A stretch of DNA of 64,000 nt from Manihot esculenta (GCF_001659605.2 NC_035172.2:16245051-16309050); one strand, 5' to 3'. Counted from the stretch's first letter, positions 1 to 11,679 are shown. Translations and numbers: made by a program. The notes: generated from the sequence alone by a model not told the origin.

Positions 1-1836
1 TCTAATATCAAAACTCGAGCTCCATTCACTAAAATTAGTTGAATTCAAGTTTAATTAGAGTTGAGCTCATAGTGAGCTTGTTTATCATATTAATGAACTT
101 GATTCCATCTTGATTCAGTTTAAACTCATTTTATATATTTGCAAGCCAAGTTTGAGTTAGACTCATTATAATCTCTTATGTTAGCTTGTTTAGCTTGCAA
201 AGGAGCTTGCTTAAAAGCTCAAGACCAATTTTGAGCTCAAGAACAAGGAGTTGAAGTTTAAGAACAAAAAGCTCGGGAACAAAGGAGCTTGATTCATTAT
301 CACCAACAGTGGTTTCTGAATTACAGACCGATGTTGAATTCTCAAAATATTCTCATTATCACACATTCACAACAACTTGTAATACTGACTGATACTCATT
401 TCTCAATATAATTTTATTATTACTAGCAAATGTATCGATATTATATTATTCTCAGAACAAAAATAACATAACAATTAGCATTAGTAATACAATTTTATAA
501 TCAAACTAATACGCATTCTCAAAGACTCTATTTGTAAACTGAGATATAAGATCAATTAAGATGTTTATAGCATGAAAAATTATTACTTCGCCCTTTCTTT
601 TGGAAACAAGAAAGGTAAACAAAAGAAGAAATAACAATTCCCAAGCTACCTTAACATTAAAACTGCAGTCAGTATGTGTTTTTTTTTTTTTTTTTTTTTT
701 TTTTTGGTTTTGTTTACCGTGCTATTTTCTTTTGCATGGTAAATTTTTGCAGTGCTTGAATTTATTAGTAATATCTGTGATTGAAACTAGCAATCGCTAT
801 TTATATCTCCAAAGTTTATTTTAAGGCTAATGAATGAAATGTCAATAAATGGGCATGGCAGGGTATGCTGGAAGTTATTAGCAAAGACAGAGTGTATTAT
901 TAGTCTTAAAGACAAAAACATATATTATATTAACTTTGAATTTCTGCAAAGCAGATAATGCAATGAAGTACGTTTGGTTCATGCACTTTGTTATTTCTAA
1001 AATGGCTATATAAGTGAATTATATGCAAGGGCATTTCTGAGAAATAGGAACCACATCTAGTGGAACTTGTAATTGACAGCATTAGGTCAAGTCTATTTCT
1101 CATTGAACATGGGATTCCTTTTTGTTGCTCTATTGATTTTTTTTTTTTTTTGTTAATATTTGAAATATATGCATAAAGTACTTTCAATTATAATTTTTAT
1201 TCGTCGATAATTTTATCAAAAAAATAAAATACTTTCAATTACAATTTTATAGAAAATTTATCATAAATTAATCAAAAAAATTAAAACATTTTAAATTTAA
1301 TTTGATAATAAATTTTATTTATTTAATATCTCTACAAAAACTAATATTTTATTACGAAGGGTGTTTCCAAAAATTAAGGTGACAAAAGTTCCTTTTTGTT
1401 GAGAAAAGGTAAAATGGTTCAAAAGAAAAAAAAGGGAGCAAAATGGAATTCTACAATTAGAACTTCTATGGTCATAATAGACTGCCAGTAGGAAATATGC
1501 TTCCAAAAATTTGTTTGTAAAATCAATATTATCGATTTAGCTTCCATTAAAATAATAGGCATGTCCTTACAAAGGGTAATGAGAAATTAACGAAAAGTGC
1601 AACTAATAAAAGAAAATAATAATTTATCACTACGAAAAAGTTATGAACCTCATTAATTAATACTATTATTCACTATCTCAATTTTTTAAATTAAATTTAA
1701 ACTTTAAATATATTTTTTTATTTAAAAAATAGTATTTATTTTATTTATAAAAATTAAAATTTCTATTTCACTTAAAGGACAATTAATAAAATTATGAACA
1801 TTTATAATTACAACCAATAAATGTTCATATTTATTA
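1..1836. other. AT-rich intergenic DNA, no gene seen
   Basis: This stretch is low-complexity AT-rich DNA with short open frames only. A 20+ base poly-T run lies near 680-705. No frame shows a recognisable domain or a plausible splice-bounded exon series. I see nothing else to annotate here. Confidence 0.7.
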
Positions 1837-1910
1837 TCATATTAAAAAAATAAAAATCATAACATTATCAATGAAAAATTCCAAATCTGAAAAATGTAAA
1901 AAACCTTTGT

Positions 1911-2215
1911 TGATGGCAAGTGGGAGAAAGCTGGTCAAGTGGTTTCCGCGCCTGGCCTTGTAGGAGGAGCTGCCCTCGTGTTTGACTGGCCACGTGGGGT
2001 GCGCCTGGTCGTGCAACTGGCCGCGGGACTGGCTGCGTGGGGCTTGCCTAGTCGCGCCTCCTAGTGGCACGCATTGTGAGGCTGGCTTGCACCCAGTCCC
2101 GTATGTCACATTGCTACTGTCGGTCGCTACTGCTGCCACTGGTCATCGATGGTTAGAGAGGGCTGTATGAATTTTTCAGTAGATAGAGAGAAACTGTAAA
2201 TGGGCGGCTGTAAAA
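1911..2215. other. GC-rich island in AT-rich DNA
   Basis: About 300 bases are strongly GC-rich and rich in CpG and CpNpG, with very AT-rich DNA on both sides. Both strands carry short open frames (1837-2139 minus, 1982-2170 plus), but neither translation resembles a known family. It could be a captured exon, a remnant of a transposon terminal region or a foreign fragment. The edges are set by the change in composition, not by repeats I could identify. Confidence 0.45.
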
Positions 2216-3181
2216 AGAAAAATATAATCTCTTAGAATTTTTTATAAGGCTAATTTTTAATTTATTAAAATATAGTCCATCATTAATTCATGGCAAATCT
2301 GTCAAAGACAGTGATAATATAGTTTTTATCGCCAATTCATCACTTTATTATAAATTTAAATTTTATATATATTAATATTATTATAATTTAAAAATATTTA
2401 AATTAGTGTTTAACTGAATTAGAACCGTTTTAGATTGTAATTGTCTTCAGAATTGCTTAAAACCAGAACACTTATGAATCGACGTATCAACAACCGGCCC
2501 ACGGCCTGACATAGGTTGAAGCAACAATTAGATAAAATTGATTTTTTTAATACACTATTTTCTCTTATGATTCCTCAAACCAAATCAATTTAAATTTATC
2601 AATTTGATTAATTTAATAACAAATAAATCAATAATTGATTTGAGTATGATAAAAAATTAATTTTAAATAAAATCTAAAATTAATTCAGATAAACCAATTT
2701 GATAAATTGAATTAATCAACTCATTCAAATTTGATATCAATTTCAATTAAAATTTTAATTTTTTTAAAATATTATATAATTTAAAATTTAATTAAAATTA
2801 TTATTATTAATTATTTATGAGATATTTTAAAATATATTTCATCAAGTGCTCTGTATAAAATTATTATCAATTTAATAAAAAAGTTAAAATACTCGTCTTA
2901 AAAATATTTTATATGTAGGGTTCGAAAATAATTCTGATCTACATCATCTCATCCGGCTTATTAAAAATTGCTATATTTTCTATTAATTATTCTTTATAAT
3001 TAAAATTAATAATATAATCTGTTATAAAATATATTGTGATTCAATGTGCTACTCATACCTTTAACTCAATGTAATTAACACATATCACTATAACATATTT
3101 TATAACTTTCATTTTTTTTCATCATAAAATTATATGTACATACATTAATTATAAAATATATTACAATTAAGGTCAATTAAT
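2216..3181. other. AT-rich intergenic DNA, no gene seen
   Basis: Very AT-rich sequence without a credible coding frame. The part around 2570-2760 alternates poly-purine and poly-pyrimidine words and may be an old relative of the palindromic elements described at 4469 and 11689, but it is too decayed to call. Confidence 0.6.
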
Positions 3182-4160
3182 CTAAAAAAAATTTACGCTT
3201 ATTTATATTTTATTTTTAATTTTTAATTTTAATTTAATTAACTTAATATTTATATTTTAGTATAATTTTAATTAATCTATAAATTTTTAAATTTAATAAT
3301 TTATGTGATAATTTAATTGTTTAGCTGGTATGCCACATTTATTATTATAATTATTTTTTAATTGATGACCGAAAAAAGCCTAACGTTTATATTATTTTAC
3401 ATTTTAATTTAAATATTTAAATTTTGGATAAATTGACTCAATATTTATATTTAAGAATAATTTTAGCTAATTTTCAAAATCAAAATTAAAGATAAATAAT
3501 CTAATTATTGAATATGTAATTCACTTCTTCGACTGTAATTAATTTTATTTTACATTCATAATTATAAATATTTTATAATAGGCATATTATTTAATTTAAA
3601 ATAAAAATATATATAAAATAATTAAAAATAACATATTTATCATAAAATTTTCATAATTATCAATATAAAATAAAATCTATGAACTTTTGAAATTATCGAC
3701 CGTATATTAACAGTTAAATTACTATTATTTTTAAAATTAAATATATCATTTAATTATAGTTAAATATGAGTTAATATTATTTTTATAGAATTAATTTATA
3801 TTTTAAAATAATAAAATATTACATTTTATATTTTATTTGAACTCTTATATTTTAATTTTTAAAAATTAACTAAAATTACATCCAAATGAAAACGTTAAAC
3901 GTTAAGTTAATTAAATCAAAATTTAAGCATTTAGATTAAAATGTAAAATAATATAAATATTAAGTTTTTTTAGTTATTTAATAATTAATTCATATAAATA
4001 ATAATAATAATAATACATAAGACATATCAGTTATATTATTAAATTGCTATATAAATTATTAAATTTAAAAAATTTTCAATTAATTAAAATTATACCAAAT
4101 ATTAAACTAATTAAATTAAAATTACAAAATTAAAATATAAATACACAAACTTTTTAATAG
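3182..4160. mobile_element. Long-inverted-repeat (fold-back) element, about 1 kb
   Basis: The left part (about 3182-3490) and the right part (about 3850-4160) read as imperfect reverse complements of each other over roughly 300 bases. The match covers an outer arm with TTTAAATTTAATAATTTAT and an inner arm with TATATTATTTTACATTTTAA. The central spacer is about 360 bases. There is no coding capacity. The shape fits a MITE or a long-terminal-inverted-repeat Mutator-like fold-back element, but TSDs were not resolved because the DNA is so AT-rich. Confidence 0.55.
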
Positions 4161-4468
4161 ATTGGTGTACAATTAAATAATATAATGATATATATTATTT
4201 CCATATAACTAATATAGAGTATGCACTTATAGGTTTAGTCTGGTGGTGAGTACATTTGAATAAATCTGAAAAATCTCATGTTTTATTTTCTCAATTCCTG
4301 AATCTCATTTCAAAAAAATATATATAGAGAGCACTATGAAATGTTATATTTGTTTTTATCTATTGCTCCTTATAAATTAATAAATATTTAAATGAGTGAA
4401 ATATATATTGCAATTAAATGTGCTACATATACGTTATACATATAATCAGTACACTACTTATAAATAGA

Positions 4469-4940
4469 ATGAACATTCGATTGGTTTAATTCAAAATTAA
4501 ATTGAATTAAATAAACTGAAAATCGAAATTTTGATATTTATGAAAATTAAATCGAATTAATTTCGATCAGAAATCGAATCGAATTAAATCAGTTTGATTC
4601 GATTCAATTCGATTTGATTTGATTGATTTAAATTTTTAATAAATTTTTTATTTTTTATGCCTTATTTTTAGTATTTTAAAATTTAATTGAAATATGTTAA
4701 CCTTGGTTATGATCTAATATCTGTGTATTATTTAAAATAATATACTATTATCGCTAATCGGTTCGATTTAATTTTTTTTATTTTTCTGATCAAAATCAAA
4801 TTAAACCAAAATAACTGAAATTTTTAAAATTAAAAATCGAATCGAACTGAACTAAAATGAAAAAATAAAAATCAAATTGAATTTTCAAATTAATTTGATT
4901 CGATCAATTTTTTCGATTTAAACTAAATACTGTTCATCGG
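4469..4940. mobile_element. Decayed palindromic MITE-like element, copy 1
   Basis: The ends are imperfect inverted repeats: GAACATTCGATTGG on the left against the complement of AAATACTGTTCATC on the right. The body is built from interleaved TTCGATT and AATCGAA words on opposite strands. The same architecture occurs at 11689-12137, where the words are TTCGGTT and AACCGAA. Many G and C positions of that copy are A or T here, as expected for an older copy that lost methylated cytosines. Confidence 0.5.
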
Positions 4941-6420
4941 TATCTATAAGTACCATATAACTAAATATGTTATATATACATGCTACTTTCAAAAAACTAG
5001 TATATATTACTAAAATGTACGCTATATCTTTCAATTATTAAGACTTAAATCAATCAAATATCTAGGTATACCCTAACTCTATATAATTAGAACATTGCAC
5101 TATAAAATGGCTCCTTATCATTAGATTAAGAGTATATACATATAATTGATCCATGTTATTCTACTAAAGATTAAAGTATGTAAATTCAACCATGTAAAAA
5201 TTTTAGTTACCCATCAAAATAACTTTAATATTTACTTGCACAGATTAATAGTTTAATGAGAATCTTTAAATACCATGCTTAATTAGAAAATGAAATTGAA
5301 TAATCGAATTGATATGATTATTTTTTTTTCTGATTTTAAAGTTTTAATTAGGATTTATTCGAGTTTTATAATGAAATTAATTTCATTCCATTTTAAAATT
5401 CAATTAATTAGATTTGTGTATATCTCCATGTCTTAATTTTTAAACATAAACTATTATGAACTAATTATAAATTAATTTTTTATAAGATTAAAATTAGGAA
5501 AGCGGTTAAATTCAAAAAATCAAATCAAATAAATATAATTCAGTTTTCTCTATAAATTGGTTTAATTTTAGTTATTAATTTAAAGATTTTCAATGTTTAA
5601 TCAGTTATTAATATTAGAAATTGAAACGACTAAACCAAACTATGAATCATACTTTTCATAACAACTAAACCAAACTATCAAAATTTGATTTAATTTTTCA
5701 TACTTTTTGTTTTCGTTTTATCCTTCATTTGCATGGTAGATAACGGTTTTTTTTTTTTTGAGGGCTTCTTTATTTTCCTTTTATTTCTTTATATTTTAAG
5801 GTTGGTGCTTTTATGTCTAGGGTTTTTTTCATAAGCTTAGATTTACTGAGAGCTCCATGTAACTGTTGAAAAGAGCTCGCTCTCGGTAATATTGGTACCT
5901 CGAGACCGCACCGTTACGTCTAATGATTTCTGCTTTCGCACACTGTGATCGGCTAACTCTGCAATGTCCTCTCTTCTGGACCATTATGTGAATAGTTGAT
6001 TTAAAGATTATGTGGTGTTTGCATGTTGCTCTTCTCCTCTTTTTTCTATTCCTTTTGTTTTGCTTGTATACCAGTCCGTTGCTGTAATTACTATTGATAG
6101 TGCTTCAATGGGTTTATGGATCCGGTGAAGTTTTTAGTATTGAGGTCGATATAGTAGGTTCGGTAATATAGTAGGTTCGGTGATATTATGTACTGAATGC
6201 GTGTGTTATTTATTTTTATTGTCTGATTGTGATGATGCTCTGCAGTGAAACTTTAAAGGGTTCTTTTAACGGAGCAATCGGTGTGGTTGTTGGGTTTTAT
6301 CCAGTTGTGTGGTTGAGTTAATTTGATTTGATTTAATCTAATTTAATTTGAAATACTTTAATTTGTGTGTTTAGTTATTTTCTTTCATATATCCTCTAGT
6401 TTTATTAAATGTTATACACT
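4941..6420. other. Intergenic DNA, no gene recognised
   Basis: AT-rich to about 5720. A less AT-rich block follows (about 5730-6320), with gene-like composition but no long frame. It contains a direct repeat of a 17-base unit with core ATAGTAGGTTCGGT near 6150-6190. It could be a leader or intron remnant, or the target of the neighbouring LINE. I could not assign a function. Confidence 0.5.
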
Positions 6421-6950
6421 TTTTTTTTAAAGCACAACTATTAGTTGTATTAATAAAATTTTATCAAACAAAGAGGGATATCATCTCAAACAAAGAGATG
6501 ATAATGTTTAAGAGATTTTCCAGCCAAAGTATGAATAGCTAGAATGACATGACGACGAATCCATCTGACAGAAATATCAGTTATAGAGTCTAACAAAGAT
6601 TTACAATCATTAAAAATCAAATCCAGTTCAGAAATGTCTAAATGTGGAGACTGAAGAGATTGAACCACTTGCAAACAGTCTATAAAAATGTATCCATTAA
6701 AAAGCAAAAATTTTGTCGCAAAGAGTAAACAGTGACGGAGAGCTAAAGTTTTAATAATTATCGGCCTACCATTAATTTCATAGAAACTAGAAACACCGTG
6801 TTGGAATATACTCTCAGAATTTTTCACAACAAAATTGTAACCAATAAAATTTTGAGCGTGAAACAAAATCCCATCAACTTGACAAATCCAACTGAAATTA
6901 TTCAAATTTAAAAATAACGCATGAATTTGGAGAGTAATGACTTTACGAGC
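6421..6950 (-). mobile_element. 5'-truncated LINE (non-LTR) remnant
   Basis: The plus strand opens with a run of T (6421-6428), the complement of a LINE poly(A) tail. A minus-strand frame with RNase H-like similarity (6486-6905) lies directly upstream of that tail. This order, RNase H then short 3' UTR then poly(A), is that of plant L1-type LINEs. No endonuclease or reverse transcriptase part is present, so the copy is strongly 5' truncated. Confidence 0.6.
6486..6905 (-). pseudogene. LINE RNase H-like domain (RVT_3 type) fragment
   Basis: This 139-codon frame has the layout of the plant RVT_3 RNase H-like domain. It starts with a VDG motif, has a central ALRHCLLFA helix, an IDC segment where the family usually has a D-S pair, and a C-terminal RHVILAIHTLAG stretch matching the usual R-x-x-N-x-x-A-H-x-L-A motif. 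Two key positions look lost: the acidic residue expected before ALRH is a lysine, and the Asn of the last motif is replaced. I therefore read it as a dead fragment of a LINE ORF2, not a host gene. The family assignment rests on motif layout only. Confidence 0.55.
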
Positions 6951-9040
6951 AGGTATTATACACCTATGTATTGATAAAAAAGGAAAAAAAAAACGTTTTC
7001 TTCATTAACTTTAAGTAATAAAAAAAATTAAAGGTAATAAATACTTGCTTGGAAATTTGAAAAAGAGGAGAGAAATTTTAATATTAGTTTCTTCATTTAA
7101 TGGATGAAGGATATGTTTATAGATACAATATTCATTAAATATATTAATGACAATTTAAAAATTATAATTATCATAATACCAATTTTACCCTTATTCTGTA
7201 CAGATCAATTCAATTCAAATAGTATTATTATAAAAAAAAATATCTTTCTTAATATAAAAAAATAAAATAGATAAAATTTTAAAATAAAAAAAAATTATTT
7301 CGTTTTTCAAATAATTTATTGACTGGCTTCCTAATATACTTCTAATTATTATGCAAAAAAAGTATAATTTATTAATTACTCCCTTCTTCCATTTTTATCA
7401 GTTAATTTTAAGGGTTGATTTATCCAAAATTATTTGCCTCTTCAAGAAGATTAAAGTGTATTAATTTTTTTTAATAATACTTAGCTAAATATTATCAGAA
7501 CAATTTTCAATTACTAAAATAATTAATAATTACTAAAACAATTAAAATTACCAAACATGGCATAAAAATAGAAAGAAATAATAAAAGAATAATATAGTAA
7601 TGGAGCAATATTAGTATAGACTAAATCAAAAAATGCAATAAAATTTTTTTTGTTGTTAATTATATTATAATTATATTTTGTGTGTGAAAAAAAAAGGAAA
7701 TAGATTTATTTTTATAAGTTGAAGGGTGTAATTGAAAATAAGTGAGAATAATATACTTTTCCTTTAAAAAAATTTTCCACTCCCTAGAGATCCTAGCCAT
7801 TTTTTACCTCCTTAATTAGTGTATATGACATCAAATAACCGTATATATATGAAGTAGTTGAGAAAGATAACAATTTATGAAAGCTGGCAACCAACATGTG
7901 TATTAAATTCATGACATACACACACTTATCATTTTCTTCACTCGTTTCTTCCCAAATACCTATGTCATTTAGGTATGGTTCGAATAATAAACTAATTACG
8001 TTGAATCTCACATCGATAGAGTAGAGGTAATGTGCCATTTATAAGGATTTTAAATATTTTTTCTTTTTAAATTAACTTTTAGAATGAATTAGATTTGAGT
8101 ATGAAAGAGTATATTAAATCTCACGTTAATTTAGAAAAGAAATAATGTATTCTGTCAATTATAAAAAAAGGTTATTCATGTTATATGAATTTTATGGAAT
8201 ATAGACAGACTTTTAATTGAATGATTTTAAAATAGGAATCAACTTAAACTTTTAAAAAATTTAGAAATTTAATAACGATTTACCCCTAATTATGTAATGT
8301 GGATTATATATAACATATACTAAAATTTAGTGAAAAATAATTTTCTTTTCCATAAAAAAAAAATTTGTGAAACTGTAGATGCTCATTATTATCTTAAGTT
8401 TATTATTATCCTCAATATATATTCATTTCTTGAAGACATTTCATCATACGTCTATTATTAATGTTATTAGCCCTAACAATAAAGAATATCAATGAAAATT
8501 TGATAAATATAAATTAAAGAATATAAACTTTAGGGGCCATATATTATTAATTTATTTTAATTCAATTTAGTTTGTCTGACCTTATTAATTTATTTAATTT
8601 AATTTTTTATAGAATATATATATATATATATTTTCTTATATATTCTCCCTTACATACTAAAATTTTAATTTGAGAGATTCTTTGTCTATGTTATTTTTCA
8701 TTGATAATTTTCATTAAATAATAAATTCAAAATAATTACTGTAATGTAAAATAAAAAAATAAAAAAAAGCAAGCACAAAAGACACTTGTACCTTATTCAT
8801 TTTTCATTTTTCTTTTATTAATTTTCCTATATTATTAAATTTATACATGCAACTAAAAATTAAATCATATCACCAATAATTGTTATGGGCAGTAATAATA
8901 GCAATTGTATTTTAAAGGAACTTAGAATCAATGCTTTGAGCTTATCACCGCAATATCCCATGAAATTTGAAATGCCAAGTGCTGAAAGATTTGCATAACT
9001 CCTACCTACTCTTGTTTAAAATGCGTTTCGCCTATGGAGT
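6951..9040. other. AT-rich intergenic DNA upstream of KCS gene
   Basis: No coding frame with a recognisable family. A short minus frame (7793-8038) has no credible context. The part nearest the gene (about 8900-9040) is less AT-rich and presumably holds the promoter of the gene at 9153. Confidence 0.6.
8614..8632. repeat. (TA)n microsatellite
   Basis: About nine TA units in a row, a simple repeat typical of plant intergenic DNA. Confidence 0.85.
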
Positions 9041-9041
9041 A

Positions 9042-9050
9042 TTATATAAT
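9042..9050 (+). promoter_or_regulatory. Putative TATA box of the KCS gene
   Basis: TTATATAAT lies about 105 bases before the ATG at 9153. A start site some 30 bases downstream would give a leader of about 70 bases, normal for a plant gene. A second, poorer candidate (TATACAAATAA) lies near 9100. Confidence 0.5.
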
Positions 9051-9152
9051 GATTTGCAGATATGTATCTTTCCCATCTCATATTCAACATCTCTTGACTT
9101 ATACAAATAATTGCAAGAACCCATCTCTTTCAGTTGCTCTTTCTGATCTGCC

Positions 9153-10520
9153 ATGGACGCTTTCCTGGTAACCTACCTCCTACCCATCCTCTCCATCATC
9201 TTCTACATCTGTAAAGAGTCGCTCAAGAAGAGAAACCAGACTTGCTATATGCTACACTATGAGTGCTTCAAGGCCACAGACGACAGGAAACTCGATGCAG
9301 GATCCAGTGCCAAAATCATAAGAAGAAATAAGAATCTAGGTCTTGAAGAATTCAGGTTTCTGTTACGAACTATTGTTAGTTCTGGGATAGGAGAAGAGAC
9401 TTATTGCCCAAAAAATGTCATGGAAGGAAGAGAACAATCTCCTTCTCTTGTGGATGGATACTCAGAGCTGGATGAAGTAATTTTCAATACACTTGACAGG
9501 CTCTTTGCCAATACAGGAGTTTCTCCTTCAGACATTGACATAGTTGTCACTACTGTTTCTTTATTCACCTCGTTTCCTTCTCTAACATCTCGGATAATAA
9601 ATCGCTACAAGATGAGAGAGGACACTAAGGTTTACAATCTCAGCGGCATGGGTTGCAGTGGAAGCTTAGTGGGGATCGATTTAGTCCAGCAATTGTTCAG
9701 GTCATCGAACCAGAAATATTTTGCTATTGTCGTGAGCACAGAGTGCATGGGCCAACGTTGGTACTGTGGGAAAGAGAAATCCATGATGCTCTCCAACGTT
9801 CTCTTTCGTTCTGGTGGCTGCTCAATGCTCTTGACGAATAATTCATGTCTGAAAAATAGATCAATCTTGAAATTAGATTATCTGGTTCGTACCCATCTTG
9901 GCTCAAGCGATGAAGCTTATAATAGCTGCCTTGAAGTAGAGGATGAGCTTGGTTACAGAGGTGTTCATCTCTCCAGAAACCTTCAAAAGGTTGCTGCAGA
10001 AGCTTTAACTCTGAACCTAAAAGTGCTCCTGCCGAAAGTGTTGCCACTGTGGGAGATCCTCCGCTACGTAATATCATCTAACTTCCGAAACAAAGCGACC
10101 AAAAAGCCAAATATAGGGATCAATCTTAAAACAGGAATCAAGCATTTCTGTATACATCCAGGCGGAAGGGCGATTATTGATAAGGTAGGTGAGAGTTTAG
10201 GACTGAATAGTTATGATCTTGAGCCATCTAGAATGGCGCTCTACCGGTTCGGAAACACATCGTCCGGTGGGTTGTGGTATGAGTTAGGGTACTTAGAGGC
10301 CAAGAAAAGGCTGAAGAAAGGAGAGAAGATACTGATGATAAGCCTTGGAGCAGGTTTTAAGTGCAACAACTGTGTTTGGGAGGTGATGAGAAATTTGGAG
10401 GATGCCAATGTCTGGGAGGACTGCATAGATCGCTATCCTCCAAATATCAATGTCAACCCTTTTCTGGAGAAGTTGAGTTGGATAACCGAGGAATGTCCGG
10501 ACTTTGCAGGACTTGAGTAG
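9153..10520 (+). CDS. 3-ketoacyl-CoA synthase (KCS12/KCS19-like)
   Basis: The predicted enzyme condenses malonyl-CoA with a long-chain acyl-CoA, the first and chain-length-setting step of the ER fatty-acid elongase that feeds cuticular wax, suberin and sphingolipid synthesis. The 455-residue protein starts with one hydrophobic segment (about residues 4-20), then the FAE1/CUT1-type condensing domain and a C-terminal ACP-synthase-III-like domain. The catalytic triad is visible: Cys168 in GMGCSGS, His335 in HFCIHPGG and Asn368 in RFGNTSSGG. The His-Asn spacing of 33 matches that between FAE1 His391 and Asn424. The N-terminal CYMLHYECFKATDDRK and the stretch RNKNLGLEEFRFLLRTIVSS are typical of the shorter, mostly intronless KCS12/KCS19 branch. 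The start is the first ATG after the TATA box. The segment before HFCIH is shorter than I expect for the family, and STECMGQRWYCG departs from the common STE-x-x-x-x-x-WY-x-G pattern. I take it as intact and functional; the subfamily is less certain than the family. Confidence 0.9.
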   Translation: MDAFLVTYLLPILSIIFYICKESLKKRNQTCYMLHYECFKATDDRKLDAGSSAKIIRRNKNLGLEEFRFLLRTIVSSGIGEETYCPKNVMEGREQSPSLVDGYSELDEVIFNTLDRLFANTGVSPSDIDIVVTTVSLFTSFPSLTSRIINRYKMREDTKVYNLSGMGCSGSLVGIDLVQQLFRSSNQKYFAIVVSTECMGQRWYCGKEKSMMLSNVLFRSGGCSMLLTNNSCLKNRSILKLDYLVRTHLGSSDEAYNSCLEVEDELGYRGVHLSRNLQKVAAEALTLNLKVLLPKVLPLWEILRYVISSNFRNKATKKPNIGINLKTGIKHFCIHPGGRAIIDKVGESLGLNSYDLEPSRMALYRFGNTSSGGLWYELGYLEAKKRLKKGEKILMISLGAGFKCNNCVWEVMRNLEDANVWEDCIDRYPPNINVNPFLEKLSWITEECPDFAGLE

Positions 10521-10688
10521 CAGCTGTCCGTCTCTGTGTGTGTAATGAATGCTTTTACAGTGTGTATGGTTTTGCACTTGAGGAAGAATAATGAAGTTTT
10601 CTGTGATTGGAGAGTGCAAATAATGTTGGGAATGATTGTTTTCTCATGAACTTATAATAACTTTTTTGTATTTTTCTCATAAACTTAT

Positions 10689-10694
10689 AATAAA
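10689..10694 (+). terminator. Poly(A) signal of the KCS gene
   Basis: AATAAA lies about 170 bases after the stop codon, in T-rich DNA of the kind used as a plant 3' end. Near-matches (AATAAT) occur earlier, around 10586 and 10620, and could be used as well. Confidence 0.5.
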
Positions 10695-10807
10695 TTTTCT
10701 GGATTTTTTTACTATTTTAAACTGAGTTACAGAACTATTTTCTCTCCTGCACAACTCGCCTGTATGAAGCTGCAATTGCTAGCAGTCACCGGTCAGCCAT
10801 TTGGTGG

Positions 10808-11405
10808 TCAATTCATTCCCAAGCCTTATACATACCGCCTGTCTCACTATGGGGTCGGTCATACCTACAATTGCAAGAAAGGGGATTATTTAATTTATAG
10901 GAATAAAAAATCACCACAGCTATAATCTGCCCATATTTTGATTTTTTTTTTTCAAAGAGAAAAAAGCAAGTAATTTGTTTGATTTTCTCATAACTATGGG
11001 GTGATATATAGCTAGGCTGTTTGATATACCATGATGGAATTGGCCTCCTTTGCCAATTTCCACCCCCCACATTATCCTCGGTGATGATGTAGTCATTTTG
11101 CACCAATTGTCTGGCAACTGCCTTTGCTCTAGTGAAGCCAGATATGAATGGTTTTAACCGTGGGTAAGCAAGATACAACGCCACATCTTCTCTTGGGCCC
11201 ATCCATAATGATGGCTTCAACTTTTCGCCAGTGCATTTGGACGAGAAAACAAAATTTTCTGCTTCTAGGTATTGTTTTATCAGTCTTTATTATCAAAATG
11301 TCCACTTGTACTAGTGTTGAGAAATACCATATCAATAGTTGCTCCAATCCTTCTGCCATTGATGTCTTTGAACTTGCCGTGAGATAGCTAGCAAGAGATC
11401 CTTTG
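10808..11405 (-). other. Unidentified coding-like fragments, minus strand
   Basis: This block is less AT-rich than its surroundings and holds several overlapping minus frames. The best is 10813-11220, with protein-like stretches such as MGPREDVALYLAYPRLKP and ARQLVQNDYIITEDNVGGG. A second frame just upstream (around 11310-11390) reads GKFKDINGRRIGATIDMVFL. A T-rich, intron-like piece lies between the last two parts. The frames do not join without shifts or splicing. I do not recognise the family. It may be exons of a degenerate gene. Confidence 0.35.
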
Positions 11406-11679
11406 TCTAATTCTGGCTGAGGATCTACCCTCTGTTTAAGAAAGCATTATTGACAATTTTACTCGACAACTAATAGAATTTGTTAAGACTTATTAACCGA
11501 AAAACTAAATAGTAGTATTCATAAATAATCAATAAGCAGGAATATTGTTGCTGAATGTGAAATTTCTCTTTCTTTGATTTTATATTATTATGTTTAAAAA
11601 AATTTAGTCTTTAAAAAAAGTAAAAAAAAAAAATTCTCTCTAAAATTAGTCAGAATTTTAAATCCATTGCTAAATTAGA
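11406..11679. other. AT-rich intergenic DNA, nothing recognised
   Basis: No frame or repeat of note. Confidence 0.6.

Noticed and set aside
600..824. Short frame with a poly-Phe run
   Set aside because: It is created by the poly-T tract at 680-705 and has no other protein-like content.
1837..2170. Opposing small frames in the GC-rich island
   Set aside because: GC-rich DNA lacks stops by chance. Neither product resembles a known protein, so only the composition is reported.
7793..8038. 81-codon minus-strand frame
   Set aside because: No domain, no promoter or poly(A) context, and composition like its surroundings.
9653..10619. Other-frame and antisense open frames over the KCS gene
   Set aside because: Shadow frames of the real coding sequence.
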